From Thiogranum sp. (GTDB taxonomy: Bacteria; Pseudomonadota; Gammaproteobacteria; DSM-19610), in the NCBI GenBank assembly GCA_024102665.1, contig JAGFJP010000092.1, positions 1-64,000 on the forward strand: 64,000 nucleotides of DNA. Reading direction: 5' to 3'. The notes under the pieces are model-generated. The model saw nothing but the letters and a program-made list of their open reading frames with translations. It was not told the DNA's origin and did no database searches. The position numbers were made by a program, and so were the translations under genes. Shown piece after piece: positions 17,667 to 26,205 of the stretch (position 1 is the stretch's first letter; every line of letters begins with the position of its first letter).

Positions 17667-18401
17667 ATGGTGAAAGTCGACAAACGTTTGATGCGCTGCG
17701 CCGGGCGCGCGATCGCCCGTTTTTCCATGATCCGGGAAGACGATCGCATACTGCTGGGCGTATCCGGCGGCAAGGACTCGTTATCTTTGTTACATATCCT
17801 GCGACAGCTGCAACGGCATGCGCCGGTCCGTTTCCAGCTGGCGGTCATTACCGTCGATCCGATGATCGAAGGCTTCAATCCATCACCGCTGATACCCTAC
17901 GTGGAAGCCCTTGATGTCCGCCACTTCTTCCAGCGCGAACCCATCTTCGAGCGCGCCCGTGAGCACATTTCCGGCGATTCGTTCTGTAGCTGGTGCGCAC
18001 GCATGAAGCGCGGTGTCATGTACGCTACCGCGCGCCGTGAAGGCTACAACGTCGTGGCGCTGGCACAGCACCTGGACGACCTCGCGGAAAGTTTCCTGAT
18101 GTCAGCGTTTCATGGCGGGCGTCTGAAAACCATGAAAGCGCACTACACCATCAGTGATGGCGACTTGCGGGTGATCCGGCCGCTGGTCTACGCCCGCGAA
18201 TGGCAGACCCGGACATACGCGCGCAAAGCAGCGCTACCGGTAATCGGCGACAACTGTCCCGCGTGCTTTTCCATGCCGACGCAACGCCAGCACATGAAAA
18301 TGCTGCTGGCCGATGAAGAAAAGCGAAATCCGTTACTGTTTAAAAGCATTTTGTCAGCAATTACGCCTTTGATGAGCATCAGAGACGCAAATCAGCCATA
18401 A
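17667..18401 (+). CDS. TtcA-family PP-loop protein (tRNA 2-thiocytidine synthetase-like)
   Basis: 244 residues, shorter than E. coli TtcA (311). The PP-loop SGGKDS at 33-38 binds ATP and adenylates the target base. The [4Fe-4S] cysteines are at 107 and 110 (CSWC), with a third expected ligand at 197 or 200. The latter sits in CPACF, a second CxxC where E. coli TtcA has one Cys. AQHLDDLAES replaces the usual GHHxDD. TtcA thiolates C32 in some tRNAs. Divergent to the rhodanese with a 78-base gap, it may draw sulfur from it. The extra CxxC and short length leave room for another substrate. Confidence 0.85.
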   Translation: MVKVDKRLMRCAGRAIARFSMIREDDRILLGVSGGKDSLSLLHILRQLQRHAPVRFQLAVITVDPMIEGFNPSPLIPYVEALDVRHFFQREPIFERAREHISGDSFCSWCARMKRGVMYATARREGYNVVALAQHLDDLAESFLMSAFHGGRLKTMKAHYTISDGDLRVIRPLVYAREWQTRTYARKAALPVIGDNCPACFSMPTQRQHMKMLLADEEKRNPLLFKSILSAITPLMSIRDANQP

Positions 18402-18551
18402 TTCCCCACCTGGACAGTCAAAAAGCAGGAATAACATGAAGTATGGCGCATATAATCCCGCCTTATCGAGAATAGGCCTGATCAGCCATTATTTTCGTAT
18501 TTTCTGCGCAGTATATTGGTACAGGTGGGAAATATTGACCACAATTCGACG

Positions 18552-18869
18552 TCAGGTAGCTTTATTTATCCGCTTCAGGAACACCTTCATTTCTTTGGCG
18601 GCCTGGATATCGCCTTTGCGCTCAGCAACCGCAATGCCCTTTTCGAACGCTGCCGCGGCCTCGTCGCGGCGCCCGACCTCGGCAAGCACTTTGCCGTAAG
18701 CTTTCCAGGCCGCCGAATAATCCGGATCCTGTGCCACTGCCTGGGCAAGGTGCTCCCTGGCGTTATCAAGCCGGCCATCGGCTTGGCACGCCAGTCCCAG
18801 GCTATACCTCAACAGCGCGCTGTCCTGGCCACTGGCCAGCATGCGCTCCAGACTCTCGATGCGGTTCAT
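18552..18869 (-). CDS. TPR-repeat protein
   Basis: 105 residues from the ATG at 18869, which overlaps the stop of the preceding 68-residue gene as ATGA. Two to three tetratricopeptide repeats are visible (ALLRYSLGLACQADGRLDNAREHLAQAVAQDPDYSAAWKAYGKVLAEVGRRDEAAAAFEKGIAVAERKGD shows the spacing of W/L-G-Y-A-F-A-P). No signal peptide. TPRs mediate protein contacts; the partner is unknown. It is the last gene in the leftward run from trkH. Confidence 0.88.
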   Translation of the reverse strand: MNRIESLERMLASGQDSALLRYSLGLACQADGRLDNAREHLAQAVAQDPDYSAAWKAYGKVLAEVGRRDEAAAAFEKGIAVAERKGDIQAAKEMKVFLKRINKAT

Positions 18870-19072
18870 CGCAAACGCCTCAGGCTTCGCCGCCATTGCG
18901 CATTGGCGCGGTCCGTTGCAATTCTCACGCGTCGCCCCACTTCGTTTTCATACCAGCCTCGCTCGTACTCGAGAGGCTCGACCTCGTATCCCCACCAGGC
19001 ACCGTCGGCGTCCTGTGCGACCCAGGCCACCCAACCCGGTAGCGCAGGCCAGTCAGCGCACACCGACGCCAC
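18866..19072 (-). CDS. conserved 68-residue protein, function unknown
   Basis: Rich in Trp and acidic residues: WPALPGWVAWVAQDADGAWWGYEVEPL, then GWYENEVGRRVRI. The core DGAWWGYEVEP and GWYENEVGR looks like a conserved gammaproteobacterial small protein. It is coupled to the TPR gene by a four-base overlap and follows trkH by 45 bases. No enzyme motif or membrane helix is apparent. Confidence 0.75.
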   Translation of the reverse strand: MASVCADWPALPGWVAWVAQDADGAWWGYEVEPLEYERGWYENEVGRRVRIATDRANAQWRRSLRRLR

Positions 19073-19117
19073 CTGAGATACATGCCGCTAGCTGCTGCAC
19101 TGCAAAACTGTTTCCGC

Positions 19118-20569
19118 TCAGCGGCGCCAGAATGCCGGTGAAAGCAGCACCAGCAACGTGAAGATCTCGAGGCGGCCAAGCAACATGGCCAGACAGAGCA
19201 CCCATTTGGCCGTGACATTGATATCACCATAGTGGAAACCCACTTCTCCGAGACCCGGACCCAGGTTGTTGAGGCAGGCGGCCACCGCGGAAAAAGCCGT
19301 AACCTGATCAAGGCCGGTAGAAAGCAGAATCAGCATCATCAACGTAAAACATCCCACATAGGTCGCAAAGAAACCCCACACGGCTTCGATTACCCGCTCG
19401 GGTACGGCTTTGTTCCCCACCTTCACAGGTATCTGGGCGTTGGGATGAATCAGGCGATTTATTTCGCGCACCCCCTGCTTGAACAGCAGCAGAAAACGGA
19501 TGACCTTCATGCCGCCACCCGTGGATCCGGCACTGGCGCCGATAAAACTCGTGAACAACAGCAGGACCGGCAGGAAGCCAGGCCAGTAAAAATACTCGGC
19601 GGTCGTAAATCCCGTGGTGGTTCCGATCGACACCGCCTGGAAAATGCCGTGATGCATGGCATCACCGAACTTGTCGAACGTGCCGCTGAGATAGAGGTAG
19701 GTGACGGTCACAGCCGCCACCAGCGTCAGTATCGTGATGTATGCCTTGAACTCGGGATCGCGCAGATAGGCGAGCGGACTGCCGGAACGCCATGCGACAA
19801 AATGCAGCGAGAAATTGACGCCCGAAAGCAGCATGAATACAACCGCGACGGTCTCTATGGTCGTGCTCTGAAAGTAGCCAATACTGAGATCGTGCGTTGA
19901 AAATCCGCCGATCGCCACGGTCGAAAAGCTGTGCGCTACGGCATCGAAGATGTCCATCCCGGCAATCCAGTATGCGACGGCGCAGCCGACGGTCAGCCCC
20001 AGATAGATGTACCACAGCGCCCTTGCCGTTTCGGTGATGCGCGGAGTCAACTTGTTGTCTTTCATCGGACCCGGCGTCTCGGCGCGATACAACTGCATAC
20101 CACCGATGCCCAGCATGGGCAGCACGGCGACCGCGAGAACGATAATACCCATTCCGCCCAGCCACTGAAGTTGCTGCCGGTAAAACTGGATTGATCGGGG
20201 CAACTCATCGATGCCGGTTATGACGGTTGCACCGGTGGTCGTCAGTCCCGACATGGACTCAAACATGGCATCCGTGAAACTCATGTGCGGCTGCTCGGAA
20301 AGCGCTAAAGGCACGGCGCCAAGCACGGCGAGCACGGTCCAGAACAACGAGACTACGAAGAAACCGTCGCGAACCCGTAACTCCCGGCGCTGGTTACGCA
20401 CCGGATACCAGCACAGGATCCCGATGACCAGCGCGCCGACCATCGTCGCAAAGAACGCGGTCTGACTGCCCTCGCCCAACCAGATGGCGATCAGCAATGG
20501 CGGAAGCATGGTAGCGCTCGAAACCGTGAGCAACATACCCAGAATGCGCTGTATGGTGCCGAATCGCAT
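19118..20569 (-). CDS. trkH: potassium uptake protein TrkH
   Basis: 483 residues, a membrane protein with four M1-P-M2 repeats. Selectivity-filter glycines are seen in LTTTGATVITG, SIGGFSTHD and SIGTTTGFTTA. TrkH forms the K+ translocation pore and is gated by the cytoplasmic TrkA ring. It begins seven bases after the trkA stop on the same strand, so the two form a complete Trk system. Confidence 0.96.
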   Translation of the reverse strand: MRFGTIQRILGMLLTVSSATMLPPLLIAIWLGEGSQTAFFATMVGALVIGILCWYPVRNQRRELRVRDGFFVVSLFWTVLAVLGAVPLALSEQPHMSFTDAMFESMSGLTTTGATVITGIDELPRSIQFYRQQLQWLGGMGIIVLAVAVLPMLGIGGMQLYRAETPGPMKDNKLTPRITETARALWYIYLGLTVGCAVAYWIAGMDIFDAVAHSFSTVAIGGFSTHDLSIGYFQSTTIETVAVVFMLLSGVNFSLHFVAWRSGSPLAYLRDPEFKAYITILTLVAAVTVTYLYLSGTFDKFGDAMHHGIFQAVSIGTTTGFTTAEYFYWPGFLPVLLLFTSFIGASAGSTGGGMKVIRFLLLFKQGVREINRLIHPNAQIPVKVGNKAVPERVIEAVWGFFATYVGCFTLMMLILLSTGLDQVTAFSAVAACLNNLGPGLGEVGFHYGDINVTAKWVLCLAMLLGRLEIFTLLVLLSPAFWRR

Positions 20570-20575
20570 TCCGGA

Positions 20576-21949
20576 TCAGAAAAACGTAACACCGACCTGA
20601 AACAGGTGTTCGACGTCAGGGATGTGTCGCTTGTCCACCAGAAACAGGATGACGTGGTCATCGCTCTGAATCACGGTGTCGTGGTGAGCAATGATGACGT
20701 CCTCGCCGCGCACGATGGCACCGATCGTCGCGCCGGGAGGGAGCTTGATATCCTCGATCACCCGACCGACGACCTTGGAGGTCTTGCTGTCGCCGTGGGC
20801 CACCGCCTCTATGGCTTCGGCGGCGCCGCGTCGTAACGAATGAACGACAGCCACATCACCACGCCGAACGTGCGCCAACAGACTGCCGATGGTGGCCTGC
20901 TGCGGCGACACCGCGATATCGATGGCCTCGCTCTGCACCAGGTCGACGTAGGAAGGACGATTGATCAGTGACATCACCTTGCGCGCCCCAAGCCGCTTGG
21001 CAAGCATTGCGGACAGAATGTTTGCCTCTTCATCATTGGTCAGGGCACAGAAAATATCGGTGTTCTCTATATTCTCTTCTATCAGCAAATCCTCATCGGC
21101 GGCGTCGCCCAGCAGCACAATGCTCTTGCCCAGCAATTCCGACAGCTGCCGCGTGGTTTCAGGATTGCAGTCGATCAGCTTGACCTGATAGCGGCTTTCT
21201 ATAGAAAGGGCCAGGCGCAAACCGATGTTACCGCCGCCGGCGATGATGACTCGCCTGACCGGCTTGTCGAGCGCGCGCAGTTCGCTGGTGACGGCACGGA
21301 TGTCTTTGCGCGCGGCGATAAAAAACACCTCGTCATCGGCCTCGATAACAGTGGTTCCCTCGGGAAGAATTGCGCTGCCGCGGCGAAAGATCGCGGCAAC
21401 CCGCGCTTCGACACCAGGCATGTGTTTTTTCAGTTCGCGCAGCTGTTGTCCGACAAGTGGCCCACCCCTGACCGCTCTGACCGCCACCAGCTGCACGCGG
21501 CCGCCGGCAAAATCCAGAACCTGGAGGGCTTCGGGTTGTTCTATCAGTCTCTGGATGTACTCGGTGACCAGCTGTTCCGGGCTGATCAGCACATCGATCG
21601 GCAAGGCTTCCTGGTTGAAAAGTTTTGGATGGCGCAGGTATTCCTGTGCGCGAACGCGCGCGATCTTGATCGGGGTATGGAACAGGGTATAAGCGACCTG
21701 GCAGGCAATCATGTTGGTTTCGTCGCTGTTGGTCACCGCGAGGATCATATCGGCATCTTCGGCGCCCGCTCGGGTCAGGACTTCGGGATGCGAGGCCGGA
21801 CCCTGGACGGTGCGGATATCGATGCGGTCCTGGAGATCCTGCAGCACCTCGGAACGGCTGTCGACAACCGTGATGTCGTTCGCCTCGCTGGCGAGGTTCT
21901 GCGCAACCGAGGATCCCACCTGTCCGGCTCCAAGGATAATGATTTTCAT
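20576..21949 (-). CDS. trkA: Trk system potassium uptake protein TrkA
   Basis: 457 residues in two tandem RCK halves. Each has a Rossmann nucleotide-binding domain ([14 protein letters not shown] near 7 and [14 protein letters not shown] near 234) and a C-terminal ligand-binding RCK_C domain. TrkA binds NAD(H)/ATP at the cytoplasmic face of TrkH and controls K+ uptake. Together with ntrYX and rsmB it keeps an order seen in many gammaproteobacteria. Confidence 0.97.
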   Translation of the reverse strand: MKIIILGAGQVGSSVAQNLASEANDITVVDSRSEVLQDLQDRIDIRTVQGPASHPEVLTRAGAEDADMILAVTNSDETNMIACQVAYTLFHTPIKIARVRAQEYLRHPKLFNQEALPIDVLISPEQLVTEYIQRLIEQPEALQVLDFAGGRVQLVAVRAVRGGPLVGQQLRELKKHMPGVEARVAAIFRRGSAILPEGTTVIEADDEVFFIAARKDIRAVTSELRALDKPVRRVIIAGGGNIGLRLALSIESRYQVKLIDCNPETTRQLSELLGKSIVLLGDAADEDLLIEENIENTDIFCALTNDEEANILSAMLAKRLGARKVMSLINRPSYVDLVQSEAIDIAVSPQQATIGSLLAHVRRGDVAVVHSLRRGAAEAIEAVAHGDSKTSKVVGRVIEDIKLPPGATIGAIVRGEDVIIAHHDTVIQSDDHVILFLVDKRHIPDVEHLFQVGVTFF

Positions 21950-22004
21950 AACGTCGGAGCGGTCCTGGTGGCTATTAGCATTACCGAACTATCCGCATGG
22001 CCCA

Positions 22005-23378
22005 CTAGTCGTTGCCTTTCTTGAAATCGATTCCGAGTCCGCGCAACTTGCGGTACAAGTGGGTTCTTTCCATGCCGACACGCTTGGCAAGCTTGCCTAC
22101 GCTGCCACCGACCTCCTGCAGCTGGTGTTCCAGATAGACTTTCTCGAACTGCTCGCGCGCTTCGCGCAACGGCAGATCCAGCGGGAACACGGCACTCGAG
22201 CCTGTCGCGGTCTCGGCGGCCTCGACAGTTTGCAGGGCGCCTTCCACTTCGCTGACTTCGATGACCGGCCCCTGCCCCAGAATAAGCAGTCGCTGGACGA
22301 GGTTTTTCAGTTCGCGGATATTGCCCGGCCAGGCGTAGTTACGCAGGCGATTCTGGGCGGCAATGGAAAACTCCCGATAAGGCAGATTTTCCTGCATGAC
22401 AAACCGGTCAACATAAAAATTGAGCAGCTCCGGCACATCCACGCTGTGCTCACGCAACGGCGGCACGCTCAAGGGGACAACGTTCAGATGGTAGTAGAGG
22501 TCTTCGCGGAAACGGCCCTCCTTGACCTCCTGCTCCAGATCACGTGATGTCGTCGCAATCACGCGTATGTCGACCGGAACCGGTTCCTTGCCGCCCATGC
22601 GCAGGAACGAGTGTGTCTGGAACACACTGAGCAGCCGCGACTGGGTTTGCAGATCCATATCCGAAATATTGCCGAGCATCAGGGTGCCGCCACTGGCCTG
22701 CTCGAGCCGTCCGTACACGATGCGTGCACCCTGTTCGGTGCCGAACAGTTCCGCAGCAGAGTGCTCGGGTGACAGCGATCCAACGGCCACTTCCACGAAG
22801 GGGCGATCGCGAAGCGCGCTGTTGGCGTGAATATATCGGGCGACAACTTCCTTCCCGGAGCCGGGCTCACCGGTAATCAGGACCCAGGTGTTATGTTGCG
22901 CAATGCGCTTTGCCTGTGCGCGCAACTCCTGCATGCATTCGCTTTTCCCCGCCGGTTCCGCGACCGGTTGCACCTGGCGCTTCAGTCCGACATTTTCCTG
23001 CTTCAGCTTGCCGGTCTCGAGCGCGCGGTTGACGACCAGCAGCAATTTCGCGAGGGAAATCGGCTTCTCAATGAAGTCGTAGGCGCCCAGACGCGTCGCC
23101 TCGACGGCCGTCTCGACGGTCCCGTGACCTGACATGATGATAACCGGGCATGGCAGCCCACCGCCCTCCGACCACTCACGCAACAGCGTGATGCCGTCAA
23201 CGTCATCCATCCAGATATCCAGCAAAATCAGATCGGGACGTCGCTGCCGTCTGGCATGACGCGCTGCAGCGCCGCTTTCCGCTACGCTCACATCAAACCC
23301 CTCGTCTTCAAGGATTTCCTTGACGAGGTTACGGATGTCCGGTTCGTCATCTACAACCAGAATATGGCCCGAGGGCAT
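22005..23378 (-). CDS. ntrX: NtrX-type response regulator with degenerate sigma54-activator domain
   Basis: 457 residues: receiver domain (phosphorylation Asp54 in LLDIWMDD, Lys105), AAA+ domain (about 145-375) and C-terminal Fis-type HTH (GGSVGKLAKRVGMERTHLYRKLRGLG). Walker A reads GEPGSGKE (170-177). The sigma54-contacting GAFTGA loop is absent (GARIVYGR near 217-224), as is known for NtrX proteins. More unusually, Walker B reads TLMLGNISD, with Gly236 and Asn237 where Asp and Glu are expected, so ATP hydrolysis is doubtful. It probably acts as a DNA-binding regulator without sigma54 activation. Its partner kinase NtrY is encoded just upstream. Confidence 0.92.
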   Translation of the reverse strand: MPSGHILVVDDEPDIRNLVKEILEDEGFDVSVAESGAAARHARRQRRPDLILLDIWMDDVDGITLLREWSEGGGLPCPVIIMSGHGTVETAVEATRLGAYDFIEKPISLAKLLLVVNRALETGKLKQENVGLKRQVQPVAEPAGKSECMQELRAQAKRIAQHNTWVLITGEPGSGKEVVARYIHANSALRDRPFVEVAVGSLSPEHSAAELFGTEQGARIVYGRLEQASGGTLMLGNISDMDLQTQSRLLSVFQTHSFLRMGGKEPVPVDIRVIATTSRDLEQEVKEGRFREDLYYHLNVVPLSVPPLREHSVDVPELLNFYVDRFVMQENLPYREFSIAAQNRLRNYAWPGNIRELKNLVQRLLILGQGPVIEVSEVEGALQTVEAAETATGSSAVFPLDLPLREAREQFEKVYLEHQLQEVGGSVGKLAKRVGMERTHLYRKLRGLGIDFKKGND

Positions 23379-23444
23379 ATCGGTTCCCGTCTCTCTTTGT
23401 GTTTGTAAAGTCTTTATACGCCATCCCTTGCGGGACTGTCGATA

Positions 23445-25625
23445 TCAGCTTAATCCGGTTTGTGTCTCTGCATGGAAGCGCAGCTCGATGCAGGCGTGGT
23501 GCTGTTCGGAATTCTGCGCCCGGATCTGGCCATTATGCTCTTCGACTATCTTCTTCACGATGGCCAGCCCCAAACCCGTGCCGCGGGTTTTCGTCGTCAC
23601 ATAGGGCTCGAACAGGCGTTCCAGAACTTCCTCGGAAAAACCGCCGCCGTTGTCGTCGAACGAAACGTCGATAAAGCGGTCGCCCGCTTCCAGAATCCAG
23701 CGCGATCGAACCACCAGCTCCCCGTCCTCCTGGTCCCGGACTGCCTCCAGCGCGTTCTTGTAAAGGTTGTGCAGCAACTGGCGCAAGCGGCCGGCATCGC
23801 CTTTGATCAAAGGTGGTGGATCAGCCAGCTCCAGTTTAATCCGCAGTGTTGATCCCCGGTACAACTCGGCCATGTCGCGCAGCAGTTCGTACAGGTCCAC
23901 GGGCTCGAGCTGCAGTTTCGGCGCGCGCGCGTACTCACTGAAAGCATTTACCATTTCCTTCAGGGTTTCAACCTGTTGAACGATGGTCCTGGTCGCCCTG
24001 TCCATGACTTCGGCCTCGTCATCCGGCATCGTCGTGAGGTACTTGCGGCGCAGGCGCTCCGCGGATAACTGGATCGGGGTAAGTGGATTCTTGATTTCGT
24101 GGGCCAGGCGGCGCGCCACGTCACCCCAGGCGGCATCACGTTGCGCCCGGATCAGATCAGTCACGTCATCGAACACCACGACCTGCCCGCCCGACAGCTC
24201 CTCACCCGCAGGCAGGGCCGTACTGCGACACATAAGGACGCGGCGACCCGCACTGTCAAACAGGTCTACCTGCTCCTGCCAGTCCAGAACGTTTTCGTCA
24301 TGACGTGTTTCCACCAGCTTGAACAGCGGCTCCAGAAATGCATGCCGTTCGGCGATGTCGCCAAGCGCGCGCCCGAGCTGACCGCTCAGATCGATGCCCA
24401 GGATCTGGCAGGCGGCCTCGTTCACCGTTCGAAGCTTGCCGTCGCCACTGATGCTCAGCACGCCCGACGACAGACTTCCCAGCACGGTCTCCAGGTACGC
24501 GCGCTGGCCTTCAACTTTCTGCTGGCTGCGCCGGCGCTGATCGCGTGCTTTCGCCAGTCGGCGTGTCATATCATTGAATGAACGAACCAGGAAACCCAGC
24601 TCATCTTCGCTGGTCACCGGAAGGCGCTTGCTGTAATCGCCGTCAGCGACGGCACGCGTGCCTTCCGCCAGCACAGCTATGGGCGCAACCATACGTCGCG
24701 CGGAGAAAAAAGCCGCCCACACCGCCGATAGCAGGCTTAGCACGAGCACCAGCGACAAAGTGAGTATATAGCTGTATTTCAGTGGCGTTCTGAGGTAGGC
24801 AAGCTTCCGGTACCTTACGATCTGGTTTTCAACATTGTCGGCAAGCGTGCTTAGACGCCCGGGCACCTGGTACATCGCCTGCAGCGTCAGCGGCTCGGTA
24901 CCGGATTTGGACGTGATTACCGGCACCACCGCGCGAACATGCAGACCTGCTTCACCGAGCGGGTCCAGCGCAACATAGGACCGCCCCTGGGCCAGTGACA
25001 ACAAAACCTGTTCGGTGGGCCGGTGCGGTATGATATCCGTACCCACTGCGCTGCTCGAGGCCACAATGCGGCCGTCCATACCAAACACCGCAAGCTCCAC
25101 GGCCCCGCTGCGCACGCGCAGATCGTACAACCCGATGGGTACCAGCGCCGGCGACATTTCACCCAATTCGGAAGCAACCTGCTCAGTAACCTTTAACAGA
25201 TCACCCAGTCGGCCATCGAGAGCTCCACGACTCAGTTCCAGCGCATCATCGAGCGCTCGCTCTATCTCGACATCAAACCATGAATCAATGCCGCGCTGCA
25301 GAAACTGCAATGAAAAGTGATAAACAACAGCGACCGGCACCACCGCCAGAATCACGAACGTCACCACCAGTTGCGAAGTCAGCTTTGCGCCAGGGACGCG
25401 GGCACGGTATTGCGAAACCAGCCAGAACAGATTGGTTCCTATCAACCCCACCAGTATCACCAGACCCAGCGCGTTGATCAGCAGCAACCACGAGTACAGT
25501 TGCCCGAACCGCTCGGAATTATGTGTTGCATCGCTCATCAGCGACAGCGACACGAGCAGAATGCCGAACAGGATCAGCATCGGCCAGATGCCAAGGCTGG
25601 AGCGCGTTACGGCTGTAGGGGCCAT
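23445..25625 (-). CDS. ntrY: NtrY-type membrane sensor histidine kinase
   Basis: 726 residues. Three N-terminal membrane helices (about 13-30, 42-66 and 84-106), a periplasmic sensor region and a further helix (about 285-310) are followed by HAMP, PAS (near 375-490), HisKA and HATPase domains. The H box RRLAHEIKNPLTPIQLSAERL holds the phosphorylated His; N box NLYKNALEAV, G1 DDNGGGF and G2 GTGLGLAIV are intact. It phosphorylates NtrX, which in other bacteria controls nitrogen, redox and envelope functions. It overlaps the upstream DUF4390 gene by 19 bases. Confidence 0.95.
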   Translation of the reverse strand: MAPTAVTRSSLGIWPMLILFGILLVSLSLMSDATHNSERFGQLYSWLLLINALGLVILVGLIGTNLFWLVSQYRARVPGAKLTSQLVVTFVILAVVPVAVVYHFSLQFLQRGIDSWFDVEIERALDDALELSRGALDGRLGDLLKVTEQVASELGEMSPALVPIGLYDLRVRSGAVELAVFGMDGRIVASSSAVGTDIIPHRPTEQVLLSLAQGRSYVALDPLGEAGLHVRAVVPVITSKSGTEPLTLQAMYQVPGRLSTLADNVENQIVRYRKLAYLRTPLKYSYILTLSLVLVLSLLSAVWAAFFSARRMVAPIAVLAEGTRAVADGDYSKRLPVTSEDELGFLVRSFNDMTRRLAKARDQRRRSQQKVEGQRAYLETVLGSLSSGVLSISGDGKLRTVNEAACQILGIDLSGQLGRALGDIAERHAFLEPLFKLVETRHDENVLDWQEQVDLFDSAGRRVLMCRSTALPAGEELSGGQVVVFDDVTDLIRAQRDAAWGDVARRLAHEIKNPLTPIQLSAERLRRKYLTTMPDDEAEVMDRATRTIVQQVETLKEMVNAFSEYARAPKLQLEPVDLYELLRDMAELYRGSTLRIKLELADPPPLIKGDAGRLRQLLHNLYKNALEAVRDQEDGELVVRSRWILEAGDRFIDVSFDDNGGGFSEEVLERLFEPYVTTKTRGTGLGLAIVKKIVEEHNGQIRAQNSEQHHACIELRFHAETQTGLS

Positions 25626-26185
25626 TGATACCAGTCGCTTTCGAGACTCCAGTCGGAGCCCAGATATGCCCAGAGCCGCACTGGTGTTGGCAGAGACTCG
25701 ATCTCCAGATCAGCGCGCATGCGAACCTGGTAGGTTTGCTCCGGCTTGAGAAGATTGGCGTCGATCAGGGGCAGATCATAGACATTACCGATATATTCGA
25801 GCGCCTCATCCAGTTTCCTGAAGCTGTGCTGCGCGCCGGTACTGAAGTTGTCCACCAGGTAAAGCTGCGTCAGGGCGTGGTATTCGAGGCCGAAACGTTG
25901 CCGCAAATAAGCCACTCGGGTAGCCCAAAGCCACTCGCGTTCGTGGATGACTTCAATCCTCAGCTCCAGCACCAACGGAACACCGTTCTGCAAGGCTTCC
26001 TGCAGCGTTTCATTCAACGTGAAATCGATTTTTGCACCAACGCGGTATACGCCATCAACCAGCAGCGTACGCGCGTCGCGGATAGTGGTATCGCTGGCGA
26101 CAGCGGGCGCAACCATGCCGCACAGCAAAAGCAGCAGTAGCGGCAGATGCCGCCGGTACGCACGTGAAGCGCGATTACCTCTCAT
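25607..26185 (-). CDS. DUF4390 exported protein
   Basis: 192 residues from the ATG at 26185, chosen because it begins a signal peptide (MRGNRASRAYRRHLPLLLLLLCGMVAPAVAS). The mature part is a beta-rich domain with EREWLWATRVAYLRQRFGLEYHALTQLYLVDN, typical of DUF4390, a family regularly encoded between rsmB and ntrY. It is predicted to be periplasmic and may feed a signal to NtrY; that link rests on gene order alone. No good Shine-Dalgarno precedes the ATG. Confidence 0.88.
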   Translation of the reverse strand: MRGNRASRAYRRHLPLLLLLLCGMVAPAVASDTTIRDARTLLVDGVYRVGAKIDFTLNETLQEALQNGVPLVLELRIEVIHEREWLWATRVAYLRQRFGLEYHALTQLYLVDNFSTGAQHSFRKLDEALEYIGNVYDLPLIDANLLKPEQTYQVRMRADLEIESLPTPVRLWAYLGSDWSLESDWYQWPLQP

Positions 26186-26205
26186 TGATGCTGTAAGGTG
26201 TTGCG

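Noticed and set aside
18436-18699. Plus-strand open frame of 87 codons after the TtcA-like gene
   Set aside because: Most of it is antisense to the TPR gene, with no family match, despite a fair ribosome-site-like sequence.
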